The notes below the pieces were generated by a model, which did no database searches, was not told the DNA's origin, and saw only the letters and a list, made by a program, of their open reading frames with translations. A stretch of DNA of 50,196 nt from positions 1 to 50,196 of the forward strand of contig CALSSA010000013.1 of NCBI GenBank assembly GCA_943788875.1. The letters run 5' to 3'. This document shows positions 8,199-17,263 of this stretch, one piece after another. The DNA is from an uncultured Pseudomonadales bacterium (lineage in GTDB: Bacteria > Pseudomonadota > Gammaproteobacteria > Pseudomonadales > Porticoccaceae). Positions within the stretch are counted from its first letter, which is position 1. Every line of letters begins with the position of its first letter. Made by a program: the position numbers and the translations under genes.

Positions 8199-10442
8199 GT
8201 GGTGATGGCGTTTGATGAAGAGGGTCAGGCCGATAACCTTGAGCGTCGTCAGCAGATCTGTCAGCGCAGCTACGATATGCTGGTCAATGAGATTGGCTTT
8301 CCCGCGGAAGACATTATCTTTGACCCCAATGTATTTGCCGTGGCCACGGGTATTGAAGAACACAATCGCTACGGTCTCGATTTTATTGAGGCGAGCGGCT
8401 GGATTAAACAGAATCTGCCCCATGCGCTGATTAGTGGCGGCATATCCAACGTGTCGTTCTCGTTCCGCGGCAATAACCCGGTGCGCGAAGCCATTCACTC
8501 GGTGTTTCTCTACCATGCTATTCGCGAAGGCCTAAGCATGGGTATTGTTAATGCCGGGCAGTTGGCGGTGTATGACGATCTGCCGGAAGAGCTGCGTAAT
8601 GTGGTTGAAGATGTGGTGCTATTCCGCACCCCGGCGGGCACAGATAATCTGCTGGCGATTGCCGATAAATACCGCGGCGATGGCTCCACTCAGGCTAAGA
8701 CTGAAGACTTGAGCTGGCGTGAGGGCAATGTCAATCGGCGCCTTGAGCATGCGCTGGTCAAAGGTATTACTGAGTTTATTGAAGAGGATACCGAAGAGGC
8801 CCGCCAGGGTGCTGAACGCCCATTGCATGTGATTGAAGGCGCGCTGATGGACGGCATGAATATCGTCGGCGATCTATTTGGTTCCGGCAAAATGTTTCTG
8901 CCTCAGGTGGTTAAATCTGCTCGCGTCATGAAGCAGGCCGTGGCCTATTTGCAGCCCTATATTGAAGATGAAAAAGATGCCGCTGCCAGTGCCAATGGCA
9001 AGATTCTAATGGCCACGGTTAAAGGTGATGTGCATGATATCGGCAAAAATATTGTCGGCGTGGTATTGCAGTGCAATAACTATGAGGTGATTGACCTCGG
9101 CGTGATGGTGCCCGCGCAAAAGATTTTGGATGCTGCCATAGAACACAATGTCGATATTATTGGCCTGTCTGGCCTGATTACCCCCTCTCTGGATGAGATG
9201 GTGACATTGGGTAAAGAGATGCAGCGCCAGGGCTTTACTGTGCCGCTAATGATTGGTGGTGCTACTACTTCCAAGGCCCATACTGCGGTGAAGATTGCCC
9301 CCGGCTATGAAAATAATCAGGCGATTTATGTGTCTGATGCCTCTCGTGCTGTGGGTGTGGCCAGCAAGCTGATCAGCAAAGAAAATCGCGATGAATTTAT
9401 CGCCGAGATACAGCTCGACTACGATGCAGTAAGACTGCGTACGGCCAATAGAACCCCAAGGGGAACCCTGTTTGCCTATTCCGATGCCGTCAAGCAGAAA
9501 CCTCAGCTTAACTGGCGTGACTATCAGCCGCAGATTCCCAATCAGCTGGGTATTACAGTGCTGGATGATTACCCGTTGGAGGCGCTGGTGCCCTATATCG
9601 ATTGGACACCGTTCTTTATTACCTGGGATCTGGTGGGCAAGTACCCGAAGATTTTAAATGACGATGTGGTTGGCGAAGCGGCCACTAGTTTGTTTGCCGA
9701 TGCCCAAGCGCTGCTAAAAGACATTATCGACAATAAGCGTTTAACCGCGCGGGCTGTATTTGGTCTGTGGGAAGCCAATACGGTTAACCATGATGATATC
9801 GAAGTCTATGCAGCCGATGGTTCTACAGCAGCCACCTTGCACCAGATACGCCAGCAGATTCAAAAGCCCGGTGCCAGTGAAGAACTGGCATCACTCGCCG
9901 ACTTTATTGCGCCCAAAGAGACTGGGTTAACCGACTATATGGGTGCGTTTGCGGTAACTACAGGTATTGGAGCAGATGAGCTGGCCGCTGAGTATGAAGC
10001 TAAGCATGATGACTACAACGCCATTATGGTCAAGGCACTGGCCGACCGTTTGGCGGAAGCCTTTGCCGAGCATCTGCATCATCTGGTGCGCACTGAATAC
10101 TGGGGTTATGCGGCAGATGAAACCTTGGATAATGAGGCGTTGATCAAAGAAAAGTACCGCGGTATTCGCCCTGCCCCCGGCTACCCTGCCTGCCCAGATC
10201 ACACCGAGAAAGCCTCGCTGTTTAAGCTGCTCAGTGCAACGGAACATACAGGCCTGGAATTAACCGACAGTTTTGCCATGACGCCGGCAGCAGCGGTGAG
10301 CGGCTGGTACTTTGGTAACCCGGATGCCAAGTACTTTAACACCGGCAAGATTGCCCCTGATCAGGTAGAATCCCTGGCTCAGCGCAAAGGCTATTCACTG
10401 CCTGATATGGAGCGTTGGTTAACGCCCATTCTTAACGACTAA
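8199..10442 (+). CDS. metH: Cobalamin-dependent methionine synthase MetH, intact C-terminal two thirds
   Basis: MetH moves a methyl group from methyltetrahydrofolate through cobalamin to homocysteine. This open stretch (747 codons) holds the end of the pterin domain ([20 protein letters not shown] at about 79-98), the cobalamin cap region (about 175-260), the B12-binding domain with the DxHxxG lower ligand (GDVHDIGKN at 276-284), and the AdoMet reactivation domain ([18 protein letters not shown] near 465; [15 protein letters not shown] near 658). The GTG at 8199 is only where the open frame first has a start codon. The same frame continues upstream and the true start is ATG 6754. With the upstream part the protein would be about 1,225 residues, the normal MetH length. 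Confidence 0.93.
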   Translation: MVMAFDEEGQADNLERRQQICQRSYDMLVNEIGFPAEDIIFDPNVFAVATGIEEHNRYGLDFIEASGWIKQNLPHALISGGISNVSFSFRGNNPVREAIHSVFLYHAIREGLSMGIVNAGQLAVYDDLPEELRNVVEDVVLFRTPAGTDNLLAIADKYRGDGSTQAKTEDLSWREGNVNRRLEHALVKGITEFIEEDTEEARQGAERPLHVIEGALMDGMNIVGDLFGSGKMFLPQVVKSARVMKQAVAYLQPYIEDEKDAAASANGKILMATVKGDVHDIGKNIVGVVLQCNNYEVIDLGVMVPAQKILDAAIEHNVDIIGLSGLITPSLDEMVTLGKEMQRQGFTVPLMIGGATTSKAHTAVKIAPGYENNQAIYVSDASRAVGVASKLISKENRDEFIAEIQLDYDAVRLRTANRTPRGTLFAYSDAVKQKPQLNWRDYQPQIPNQLGITVLDDYPLEALVPYIDWTPFFITWDLVGKYPKILNDDVVGEAATSLFADAQALLKDIIDNKRLTARAVFGLWEANTVNHDDIEVYAADGSTAATLHQIRQQIQKPGASEELASLADFIAPKETGLTDYMGAFAVTTGIGADELAAEYEAKHDDYNAIMVKALADRLAEAFAEHLHHLVRTEYWGYAADETLDNEALIKEKYRGIRPAPGYPACPDHTEKASLFKLLSATEHTGLELTDSFAMTPAAAVSGWYFGNPDAKYFNTGKIAPDQVESLAQRKGYSLPDMERWLTPILND

Positions 10443-10661
10443 GTGGAACTGACAGTGACCGAAGAGAAGCAACCTAAAAAGCCCGGAGTGGGCGCACTGG
10501 TAAAAAGTATTTTGGCCGCGGCCATTGGTGTGCAGACCGATAAAAACCGCGAACAAGATTTTAATGAAGGCAGCCCGCTGGCATTTATTATTGGTGGGTT
10601 TGTTTTTACCGCGCTGTTTATATTCACCATTGCGATAATTGTTGGGATTGTTACCAGTTAG
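10443..10661 (+). CDS. DUF2970 small membrane protein
   Basis: A 72-aa protein with a basic N-terminal half (KNREQDFNEGSP) and one hydrophobic helix at about residues 48-70. The pattern SILAAAIGVQTDKNREQDF fits DUF2970, a family of small inner-membrane proteins of unknown function. The start is GTG 10443, directly after the metH stop at 10440-10442, so translation is likely coupled; GTG 10455 is an alternative. The 224 bp that follow hold no recognised gene. Confidence 0.8.
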   Translation: MELTVTEEKQPKKPGVGALVKSILAAAIGVQTDKNREQDFNEGSPLAFIIGGFVFTALFIFTIAIIVGIVTS

Positions 10662-10885
10662 GTTGGGTGCGAAATTATTAAAGATTTTTAGCTGTGCTTC
10701 CAGTCAACCACGCGCAACTGTCAAAGCAACAATCACCCATACTCTTTATATTGTTAAATATCCTGCCCGGCCCCAAATGCGTGAGTTGCTGGCGGTGTGT
10801 CACAGCAATTAGCCAGTCATTCAAGCCCGCTGCAACAGTTCCAGAAATCCCTCACTGCGCTCTTTTAGGATCACAGTAGAGGAGC

Positions 10886-12646
10886 CTACATTGTGACGAA
10901 ATCCTCTATCCCCAACTCAACTATGCTAGAAGAGCCAGCCTGCAGCGATGTCAAATAGGCCCCATTGCGCGGCAGAATCTGGGTAGCAAAAAAACCTGTG
11001 GTAGCCAGTTTCTGGTTATAAAAACGATCATCTGCACCATTATCCAGCCGCTGCTGGGCCGCTATGGCTAGTCGCACCATGCACCAGTAGGACACTGAGT
11101 TACCAAACAGCATCATAAAGTTGTAAGCCACCCCAGGGCTGTGCTCTGGGTTGCTGAGTACATAGTCCAGACCGGCGCGACAATCGGCGATTGCGGTATT
11201 TAGAGCCGCGGTTAAATCATTGGTCTTGCTCTGTGCTGTGGCTTCCATATCTGCCAGTAATTTGGTCAGAGTCTCACCACCATCGCGCAGACATTTGCGG
11301 CCAATAAAATCCAATGCCTGTACACCATTGGTGCCTTCATAAATCGGCAAGATACGAGCGTCACGCATATGCTGGGCGGCTCCGGTCTCTTCAATAAAAC
11401 CCATACCACCATGTACCTGCACACCTAAGGAGGTCGATTCCATTGATGCTTCTGTACTCCAGCCTTTGACCAGCGGGGTCATAATCTCAACTAGCTGTGC
11501 ATCTGCGGCACGCTGCTGCTCATCTGGATGATGATGGCTGCGATCTTCAGCGGCAATGGTATAGAGAGACATAGCACGGCCAGCTTCTGTCAACGCACGC
11601 ATCTGCATCAGCATGCGCTTAACATCCGGATGATGGATAATCGGCGCTTCGCCCTCAACACCGGCCACCTTGCCCTGCACTCGGTCAGAGGCATAGGCCA
11701 CGGCCTGCTGATAGGCGCGCTCGCCAACACCAATACCCTGATGACCGACAGACAGTCTGGCATTGTTCATCATGCTGAACATACACATCAGGCCCTGATT
11801 TAAAGGGCCAACTAAATAGCCTTTAGCGCCGCCGTTTTCGCCAAACGCCATGGTGCAGGTTGGACTACTGTGAATACCCAGCTTGTGCTCTACGCCAACT
11901 GGGGTGACATCATTGCGCTCACCTAAACTGCCATCGGCATTAATCAAATATTTGGGCACCAGAAATAGTGAAATACCATGATTGCCCGCTGGGGCATCTG
12001 GCAGACGTGCCAGCACCAGATGGATAACATTCTCTGTCAGTTCATGGTCGCCCCAGGTGATATAGATTTTTTGCCCGCTGACCAGATAATGGTCGCCATT
12101 GGGAACTGCTTTGCTTTTTACTGCAGAAAGATCTGTACCGGCCTGGGGTTCGGTCAGATTCATGGTGCCCGACCAGGCGCCAGAAATGAGCTTGGCTAGG
12201 TAGGTATCTTTTTGATCATCTGTGCCATACAAATTAAGGGCATGAATCACCCCTCGACTCAGCATCGGCAACAGGCTAAAGCCCATATTGGAGGATTGCA
12301 ACATTTCCTGAACCGCCACATCAATAACGCCGGGCAGACCAGCGCCATCATAGGCCTGATCGCCGCTCAGACAGCACCAACCGCCTTCAATCATCTGCTC
12401 ATAGGCACCGGCCAGCGCAGGGGCAGTGACTACTGTGCCATCTTTTAGGTGGGCAGGATTGATATCGGATTCCCAGTTGGTGGGGGCTACCACCTGCTCA
12501 AAGAACTTGGCAGCTTCCGGAATCACCGCTTCAACCATATCAATGCCAGCATCTTCATAGCCCGGCATGGTGCTGTGCTCGGCATAGTTAATCAGCTCTT
12601 CAAATATAAAGAACATTTCCTTTTGCGGTACTTTATAAGCGGTCAT
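10886..12646 (-). CDS. Acyl-CoA dehydrogenase (FadE-type, about 586 aa)
   Basis: An FAD enzyme that would introduce the alpha-beta double bond into acyl-CoA in beta-oxidation. Family segments appear in order: MNLTEPQAGTDLSAVKSKA (flavin and substrate region), NNARLSVGHQGIGVGERAYQ, GVQVHGGMGFIEETGAAQHM, and ILPIYEGTNGVQALDFIGRK. A C-terminal extension of about 120 residues is typical of the long bacterial subgroup. The start chosen is ATG 12646 (MTAYKVPQKEMFF), preceded by AAGGA on the minus strand; the upstream in-frame ATG at 12697 has no such site. It diverges from arsM. Chain-length preference cannot be judged. Confidence 0.92.
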   Translation of the reverse strand: MTAYKVPQKEMFFIFEELINYAEHSTMPGYEDAGIDMVEAVIPEAAKFFEQVVAPTNWESDINPAHLKDGTVVTAPALAGAYEQMIEGGWCCLSGDQAYDGAGLPGVIDVAVQEMLQSSNMGFSLLPMLSRGVIHALNLYGTDDQKDTYLAKLISGAWSGTMNLTEPQAGTDLSAVKSKAVPNGDHYLVSGQKIYITWGDHELTENVIHLVLARLPDAPAGNHGISLFLVPKYLINADGSLGERNDVTPVGVEHKLGIHSSPTCTMAFGENGGAKGYLVGPLNQGLMCMFSMMNNARLSVGHQGIGVGERAYQQAVAYASDRVQGKVAGVEGEAPIIHHPDVKRMLMQMRALTEAGRAMSLYTIAAEDRSHHHPDEQQRAADAQLVEIMTPLVKGWSTEASMESTSLGVQVHGGMGFIEETGAAQHMRDARILPIYEGTNGVQALDFIGRKCLRDGGETLTKLLADMEATAQSKTNDLTAALNTAIADCRAGLDYVLSNPEHSPGVAYNFMMLFGNSVSYWCMVRLAIAAQQRLDNGADDRFYNQKLATTGFFATQILPRNGAYLTSLQAGSSSIVELGIEDFVTM

Positions 12647-12794
12647 TGAAAAATTTCCTTGAGTGTCATTCAAAACTACGGCAGTAATCACCACCAAATT
12701 CGGCCATCAGAATATAGCCGCAGTAGTTTAGGTGTAAACCAAAAACCATGACCAAGTGGTCTGCGCCGAAGGTTATTTGGCCGCTGTAACAGTG

Positions 12795-12818
12795 GTGGTT
12801 TAATTGCATTTAAACCAC
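12795..12818. promoter_or_regulatory. 9-bp inverted repeat between the acyl-CoA dehydrogenase gene and arsM
   Basis: GTGGTTTAA and TTAAACCAC are exact inverted arms around TTGCAT. The site lies about 90 bp before the arsM start in a 260-bp divergent promoter region. It could be an operator for either gene. No ArsR-type regulator gene is present in the window, so a link to arsenic is speculative. Confidence 0.4.
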
Positions 12819-12907
12819 GGCAAGAGCCAGTTTTGAACTACTCTTAAAAGAGCACAGGAGTTGCTAGAAAAGGATCCGAAAACATAGGGACACACAGGGA
12901 AAGTAAA

Positions 12908-13984
12908 GTGAGCGAGCAACAGTTAAAGCAACAGATCGCCGATCATGTGAAAGACTATTATGGCAATGTCCTCAATAGCAGCGCAGACTTAAAAACCAGT
13001 GCCTGCTGCCCGGCTCAGGTGCCGCCGAGCTATTTGAAACCATTGCTGGACAATATCCACCCACAGATTCAGGACAGCTTTTATGGCTGTGGCTCACCCT
13101 TGCCTCTGGCTGCCGAGGGCTGCACTGTGCTCGACCTGGGTTGTGGCACTGGTCGCGATGTGTACCTGTTGAGCCAACTGGTGGGCGAAGCCGGCGAGAT
13201 TGTCGGCATAGATATGACCGACAAACCCTTGGATATCGCCCGCAGCCACATTGACTGGCACTGCGCAAAGTTTGCCCATGCCAACCCCAATATGCGCTTT
13301 AAAAAGGGTTGCATCGAAAACCTCACCAGCTGTGGTATTAAGGATAACAGTGTCGATATTGTTATCTCCAACTGCGTGATCAATCTCTCTGCGGATAAAG
13401 AATCTGTGTTTAAAGAGATATACCGAGTGCTAAAACCCGGGGGCGAACTGTGTTTCTCTGATGTCTTTGCCGACCGCCGTCTGCCTGCCAACCTGCAGCA
13501 ACATAAGGTACTGCTGGGGGAATGCCTTGGCGGCGCGCTGTATCAGAGTGACTTCGATTTAATGATGCAAAAGGTTGGCTTTAATGACCACAGAATCCTT
13601 AGCAAGCAGCCTCTTTCAGTGGAGGATGAGGCACTGCGAGCACTAGCTGGTACTGTTCAGTTTTATTCTGTGACTGTGCGCAGCTTTAAACTGAAGCTTG
13701 AGCCGCGGCGAGAAAACTATGGCCAATTCGCCCGGTATCTGGGCACCATTGCCCAGAGCCCGGAAAGCTTTGAGCTGGATCAACAGCTTCACTTTAAAGC
13801 TGAGGTGCCAGTGTCGATAGATGGCAATACTGCAACGATTCTACAGCACAGCAGACTGGCCGAGCATTTTAGGGTTCATGGTGACAGCCAACTGCACTAT
13901 GGTCGGTTTGATGGACGGTTTGATGATTACTTTAATAGCCAGCTTAATTCTGCAATAGCAACCTCTTCCGGGAGTTGCTGTTAG
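12908..13984 (+). CDS. arsM: Arsenite S-adenosylmethionine methyltransferase
   Basis: ArsM methylates trivalent arsenic using SAM in the cytosol. This 358-aa protein has the class I SAM-binding motif VLDLGCGTGRDVYLLSQLVG (residues 74-93). Four cysteines sit where As(III) ligands are expected: C33/C34, C61, C156 and C206. The intervals of about 28, 95 and 50 residues mirror the C44-C72-C174-C224 pattern known from characterised ArsM. NVCI-type context (ISNCVINLS) and GECLGGALY are also typical. The C-terminus ends in SGSCC. The start is GTG 12908, with AGGGA upstream. The next gene begins directly after its stop, so four genes likely form an operon. Confidence 0.9.
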   Translation: MSEQQLKQQIADHVKDYYGNVLNSSADLKTSACCPAQVPPSYLKPLLDNIHPQIQDSFYGCGSPLPLAAEGCTVLDLGCGTGRDVYLLSQLVGEAGEIVGIDMTDKPLDIARSHIDWHCAKFAHANPNMRFKKGCIENLTSCGIKDNSVDIVISNCVINLSADKESVFKEIYRVLKPGGELCFSDVFADRRLPANLQQHKVLLGECLGGALYQSDFDLMMQKVGFNDHRILSKQPLSVEDEALRALAGTVQFYSVTVRSFKLKLEPRRENYGQFARYLGTIAQSPESFELDQQLHFKAEVPVSIDGNTATILQHSRLAEHFRVHGDSQLHYGRFDGRFDDYFNSQLNSAIATSSGSCC

Positions 13985-14833
13985 ATGCTGGCAATTATTG
14001 GTGGCTCCGGCCTGTACCAATTAGGCGGGCTGGAGATCAACCAACAGCTGCGTGTGAAGACGCCCTTTGGCCGGCCCTCGGACCTGATCTATGTCGGCTA
14101 CTTCAGGGCCCAACCAGTATTGTTCTTAAGTCGCCATGGTCAAGGCCACAGGCTGCTGCCCCATGAAATTAACTACCGCGCCAATATCTTTGCGCTCAAG
14201 AAACTCGGTGCTACTCAGGTGCTGTCAATCAGCGCTGCGGGCAGTTTACGAGAGACCATAAAACCCGGAGATCTGGCCCTTGTAGAACAGTACTTTGATC
14301 ATACCAAAGGTATTAGAAAGGGTTCATTTTTTGGTGCCGGCCTCTGTGCCCATATCAGCACAGCACAGCCCTGCTGCCCTGCTTTAAATACCAATATTCG
14401 GGCAGCAGCCCAACGTATCAAGCAAGCAGTGCACAGCAATAATACCTATGCCTGTGTCGAGGGACCCAGACTGGGCACCAGTGCCGAAAGCCATTTTTTG
14501 CGCGGCGCTGTTAAGGCTGATCTGATTGGCATGACCAATATCCCCGAGGCATTTTTGGCCCGGGAGGCACAGATGGCCTACAGCTCGCTATGTCTGATTA
14601 CTGATTATGATTGCTGGATGGAAGACCACAGTAAGCATGTCAATGTGCAGCAGTTCTCAAAGGTCTATGGCCAGACATTGGAAAAGGCCCAGGCTGTATT
14701 AGCGGAACTGCTCAGCACCCCGCTTAGCCCACCGCCTCTGAGTGCGCGCAGCTCACTGTCCGGCGCCCTACTAACCGATCCACAGCACATCAGCCATGCC
14801 CAGCAGCATTGGCTCAATGTGCTGCAAGCTTGA
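13985..14833 (+). CDS. MTAP/purine nucleoside phosphorylase family protein, adenine-type
   Basis: A 282-aa phosphorylase that would cleave a 5'-modified nucleoside to free base and sugar-1-phosphate. N-terminal IIGGSGLYQL and SRHGQGHRLLPHEINYRAN are family phosphate-site motifs. CVEGPRLGTSAES (157-169) and GMTNIPEAFLARE (182-194) follow. TDYDCW at 206-211 matches the adenine-recognising aspartates of methylthioadenosine phosphorylases, as opposed to the asparagine of 6-oxopurine enzymes such as MTIP. It starts right after the arsM stop. Ordinary methylthioadenosine salvage is possible, but the position inside an ArsM/glycosyltransferase set suggests removal of adenine from an arsenic-bearing deoxyadenosine (inference). 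Confidence 0.82.
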   Translation: MLAIIGGSGLYQLGGLEINQQLRVKTPFGRPSDLIYVGYFRAQPVLFLSRHGQGHRLLPHEINYRANIFALKKLGATQVLSISAAGSLRETIKPGDLALVEQYFDHTKGIRKGSFFGAGLCAHISTAQPCCPALNTNIRAAAQRIKQAVHSNNTYACVEGPRLGTSAESHFLRGAVKADLIGMTNIPEAFLAREAQMAYSSLCLITDYDCWMEDHSKHVNVQQFSKVYGQTLEKAQAVLAELLSTPLSPPPLSARSSLSGALLTDPQHISHAQQHWLNVLQA

Positions 14834-14846
14834 TTGGGTGGCCATA

Positions 14847-15518
14847 ATGCCAGCACAGAATAGTTTTAAAGATCTGACAGTGATCATCCCCCTATCGCCT
14901 ATTGAAAATCAGCAGTCCGTACTATTGGCTGATCTGCAGTCACTGTCTGACTGCGGCATGGAGGTTATTCAGTGCAGCAAGGGCAGCAGAGCCTGCAGCC
15001 AGAACAAAGGCGCGGCTCAGGCCCGCGGCCAATGGCTGTGGTTTGTGCATGCGGATAGCCGTATTAGCGGCCACCAGCTCAGGGCATTACAGCATAGTCT
15101 GGAGCAGCATCCAGATGCGGTGCATTATTTTGATTTGGCCTTTCAATCTGCTCCCGTATATCGGCGACTGATCAGCATCAATGCCTGGGGTGCCAACCTG
15201 CGAAGCAAGCTTTTTAAGGCACCCTTTGGGGATCAGGCGTTGTGTATGCATCGAGATATCTTTCGCCGTCTGGGTGGCTTTACCGAAGATGCCAGCTACG
15301 GAGAAGACTTGTTGCTGGTGCGCCGGGCCCGCCGCAAAGGAATCCCCCTGATGCCTGTGCATTCAGCCATTCTAACTAGTCCGAGAAAATACATAGAGAC
15401 TGGCTGGCTAAGGTTAACCCTGCTCTATCAATGGCGCTGGATTAGTCTGTCAGTGAAAGATTGGCTGACCCATTGCCAATGGCGGCAAGTACTGAATCCG
15501 AGACGCAAACATCAGTGA
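14847..15518 (+). CDS. Small family 2 glycosyltransferase, TIGR04283-like
   Basis: A GT-A fold protein of about 223 aa. It reads FKDLTVIIPLSPIENQ at the N-terminus, CSQNKGAAQARGQWLWFVHAD in the nucleotide/metal region (HAD as the DxD equivalent) and GEDLLLVRRARRKG later. FGDQALCMHRDIFRRLGGF is a typical acceptor-side segment. It matches the group often annotated as arsenosugar biosynthesis glycosyltransferase TIGR04283. ATG 14847 is chosen because it gives the family N-terminus and lies just after the phosphorylase stop (14833); an upstream start at 14796 would overlap that gene. The donor and acceptor are unknown. Confidence 0.8.
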   Translation: MPAQNSFKDLTVIIPLSPIENQQSVLLADLQSLSDCGMEVIQCSKGSRACSQNKGAAQARGQWLWFVHADSRISGHQLRALQHSLEQHPDAVHYFDLAFQSAPVYRRLISINAWGANLRSKLFKAPFGDQALCMHRDIFRRLGGFTEDASYGEDLLLVRRARRKGIPLMPVHSAILTSPRKYIETGWLRLTLLYQWRWISLSVKDWLTHCQWRQVLNPRRKHQ

Positions 15519-16186
15519 GTACCACAGCGATCGCAATTCTGGTTAAGACGCCCGGACTCTCTCCGGTCAAAACCCGACTAGCGGCGAGTTGTAATCATTC
15601 TCAGGCAAGCCAGTTAGCCGAGCATTTCTATCGCCTCGCAGTGCAGGCCATTGAAAATACATTATTAGAACTAGCCCAGCCTGTTAGCTGCTACTGGGCA
15701 GTGGCTGAGCGCCACGGGCTCGATCACAAAATGTGGTCTGTATTTGATGCCATAGCTGCAGGCAATGGCTGCTTAGGCCATTGTCAGCATCGCATCTATC
15801 GGCATCTGCTAGAGCGTCATCAGCAGGTTATATTACTCGGCGCAGACTGCCCTCAGCTATCATCTCAGCTACTGGAACAAGCTATCCTCAGCCTCAGCAG
15901 CCATAACTACTGTCTGGGTCCAGCGGAGGATGGCGGCTATTATTTATTCGCGGGTCGCAAATCGATCAAACAGTCCAGCTGGACTGGGGTGCAGTATAGC
16001 CAAGCAGATACAGCAAAACAGTTGATTGCTCAGTTAGACAGCAGCCCCGCCCTGCTGCCGCCGTTGCGGGATGTGGATTATGCTGTGGATCTAGAGCCTA
16101 TGCTCAAACAGATGCCAGCCGCGCCCAATGCCGGGCAGTTGGCGCTGATTAGCTGGCTGGCAGGTCTGTCGAAACAGCTTCGGTAA
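15515..16186 (+). CDS. TIGR04282 / DUF2064 glycosyltransferase-like protein
   Basis: A nucleotidyl/glycosyltransferase-fold protein of about 223 aa. The N-terminus AIAILVKTPGLSPVKTRLA is the sugar-nucleotide binding motif of DUF2064. ILLGADCPQL carries the metal-binding aspartate, and LGPAEDGGYYLFAG is the second hallmark. GTG 15515 is chosen because it gives the usual short N-terminus and overlaps the previous stop (GTGA), implying coupling; upstream in-frame starts at 15479 (ATG) and 15461 (TTG) are alternatives. TIGR04282 and TIGR04283 members commonly travel together with arsM. The 3' end overlaps the convergent radical SAM gene by 38 bp. Confidence 0.82.
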   Translation: MSTTAIAILVKTPGLSPVKTRLAASCNHSQASQLAEHFYRLAVQAIENTLLELAQPVSCYWAVAERHGLDHKMWSVFDAIAAGNGCLGHCQHRIYRHLLERHQQVILLGADCPQLSSQLLEQAILSLSSHNYCLGPAEDGGYYLFAGRKSIKQSSWTGVQYSQADTAKQLIAQLDSSPALLPPLRDVDYAVDLEPMLKQMPAAPNAGQLALISWLAGLSKQLR

Positions 16187-17108
16187 GCGGAGTACAGGAC
16201 CCTCCACCAAGCACACAGAACTGCGCGCAATTAGGGTGATTTAATGGCACATCAACACTGGCCTCGGCCAAGGTGGCACCGAGATTAAAACGCTGATCAT
16301 AGGCCAGCAAGGTACAGGCCTGCACCGAGGGTTGGCCGTCGCCGCGATGGACCACTACCATGCGCGATGAAGCACACATTAGTTGCTCGGGATCGACACC
16401 CAGTTTGGCCCAGCAGGCTGTGGTGATTTCTGGCACTGGGCTGTCTTCATCCATCTCTGGAAACAGCACCAGCTGCTGATGATTATGGGCGTCGATATCC
16501 AACTCTAGGCGGGCAAATAAATCCGCAAAACCCTCACGTAAATTTGTATCCCCCCATCTGGTGCGACCGGCAACTGCAATATCAAAGCCATTGCTATGCA
16601 GCCATTTAAGCCCTTCGAGCATTGGCTCCCAGGACTTGGCACCGCGCTCTTGCTCATGTAGCTCTGCTCTGTAATGGTCCATTGAGACTCGAAGTTGCAG
16701 CTGCCCGGGATAGTGTTGCTGTAATCGCAACAGTCCCTGCTGATGCTTTAGCATTGGGCGCATGGCATTAGTCAGCACCAGCAGCTTAAACCCGCGGCGC
16801 AGTATCTCCGCCATAATCGCCATAATATCTGGATTGATAAAGGGCTCGCCGCCGGTAAGGCCTATCTCTTCAGTTGCGTGGCCCGCGGTTTGAATCTCGG
16901 TGAGAAATTGTTGTACCTGAGTAAGGCTGATATAGCTGAGGCGATTGTTGCTGGGGCTAGACTCGATATAGCAGTTGTGACAACTGAGATTGCATTGGGT
17001 GCCAGTGTTAAACCACAGGGTTTTGATACCGCTTAGGGCAACCGTAGCTCTGGGTTCGCCAGTGGCGGTGGTTGTAGGCTGGGAGAATTTCCTGTTATCA
17101 ATATCCAT
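16149..17108 (-). CDS. Radical SAM protein with SPASM-like C-terminal cysteines
   Basis: A 319-aa radical SAM enzyme. The [4Fe-4S] triad CxxxCxxC is at C39, C43 and C46 (TQCNLSCHNCY), followed by GLTGGEPFINPDI for SAM binding. Further cysteines (MCASS, QACTLL, NCAQFC, GGGSC) near the C-terminus look like an auxiliary-cluster region. It resembles general peptide/small-molecule radical SAM proteins more than the longer classical ArsS, but its place against the arsM set makes an ArsS-like role (5'-deoxyadenosyl transfer to methylarsenic) worth considering. It is convergent with and overlaps the glycosyltransferase gene. It may be co-transcribed with the DoxX gene behind it (152-bp gap). Confidence 0.8.
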   Translation of the reverse strand: MDIDNRKFSQPTTTATGEPRATVALSGIKTLWFNTGTQCNLSCHNCYIESSPSNNRLSYISLTQVQQFLTEIQTAGHATEEIGLTGGEPFINPDIMAIMAEILRRGFKLLVLTNAMRPMLKHQQGLLRLQQHYPGQLQLRVSMDHYRAELHEQERGAKSWEPMLEGLKWLHSNGFDIAVAGRTRWGDTNLREGFADLFARLELDIDAHNHQQLVLFPEMDEDSPVPEITTACWAKLGVDPEQLMCASSRMVVVHRGDGQPSVQACTLLAYDQRFNLGATLAEASVDVPLNHPNCAQFCVLGGGSCTPLTEAVSTDLPAS

Positions 17109-17231
17109 ATTGATCCTTGATGCTCATCCATGATCTGCTGGCCTAAAGCATAGTTCTGCAACCACCAGCTGTCTCTAAAACATAGCACAAAAAGCGCATA
17201 GTCTCTGCGCCCATTAATGCTTCCTCAACTT

Positions 17232-17263
17232 ATTCTTTAACGCTAACTGATTCTTTAACGCTA
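17232..17263. repeat. Direct repeat of 14 bp at the DoxX gene end
   Basis: ATTCTTTAACGCTA occurs at 17232-17245 and again at 17250-17263, the second copy covering the DoxX stop codon. The spacing of 18 bp gives one tandem duplication. It probably arose by slippage; no function is claimed. Confidence 0.6.
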
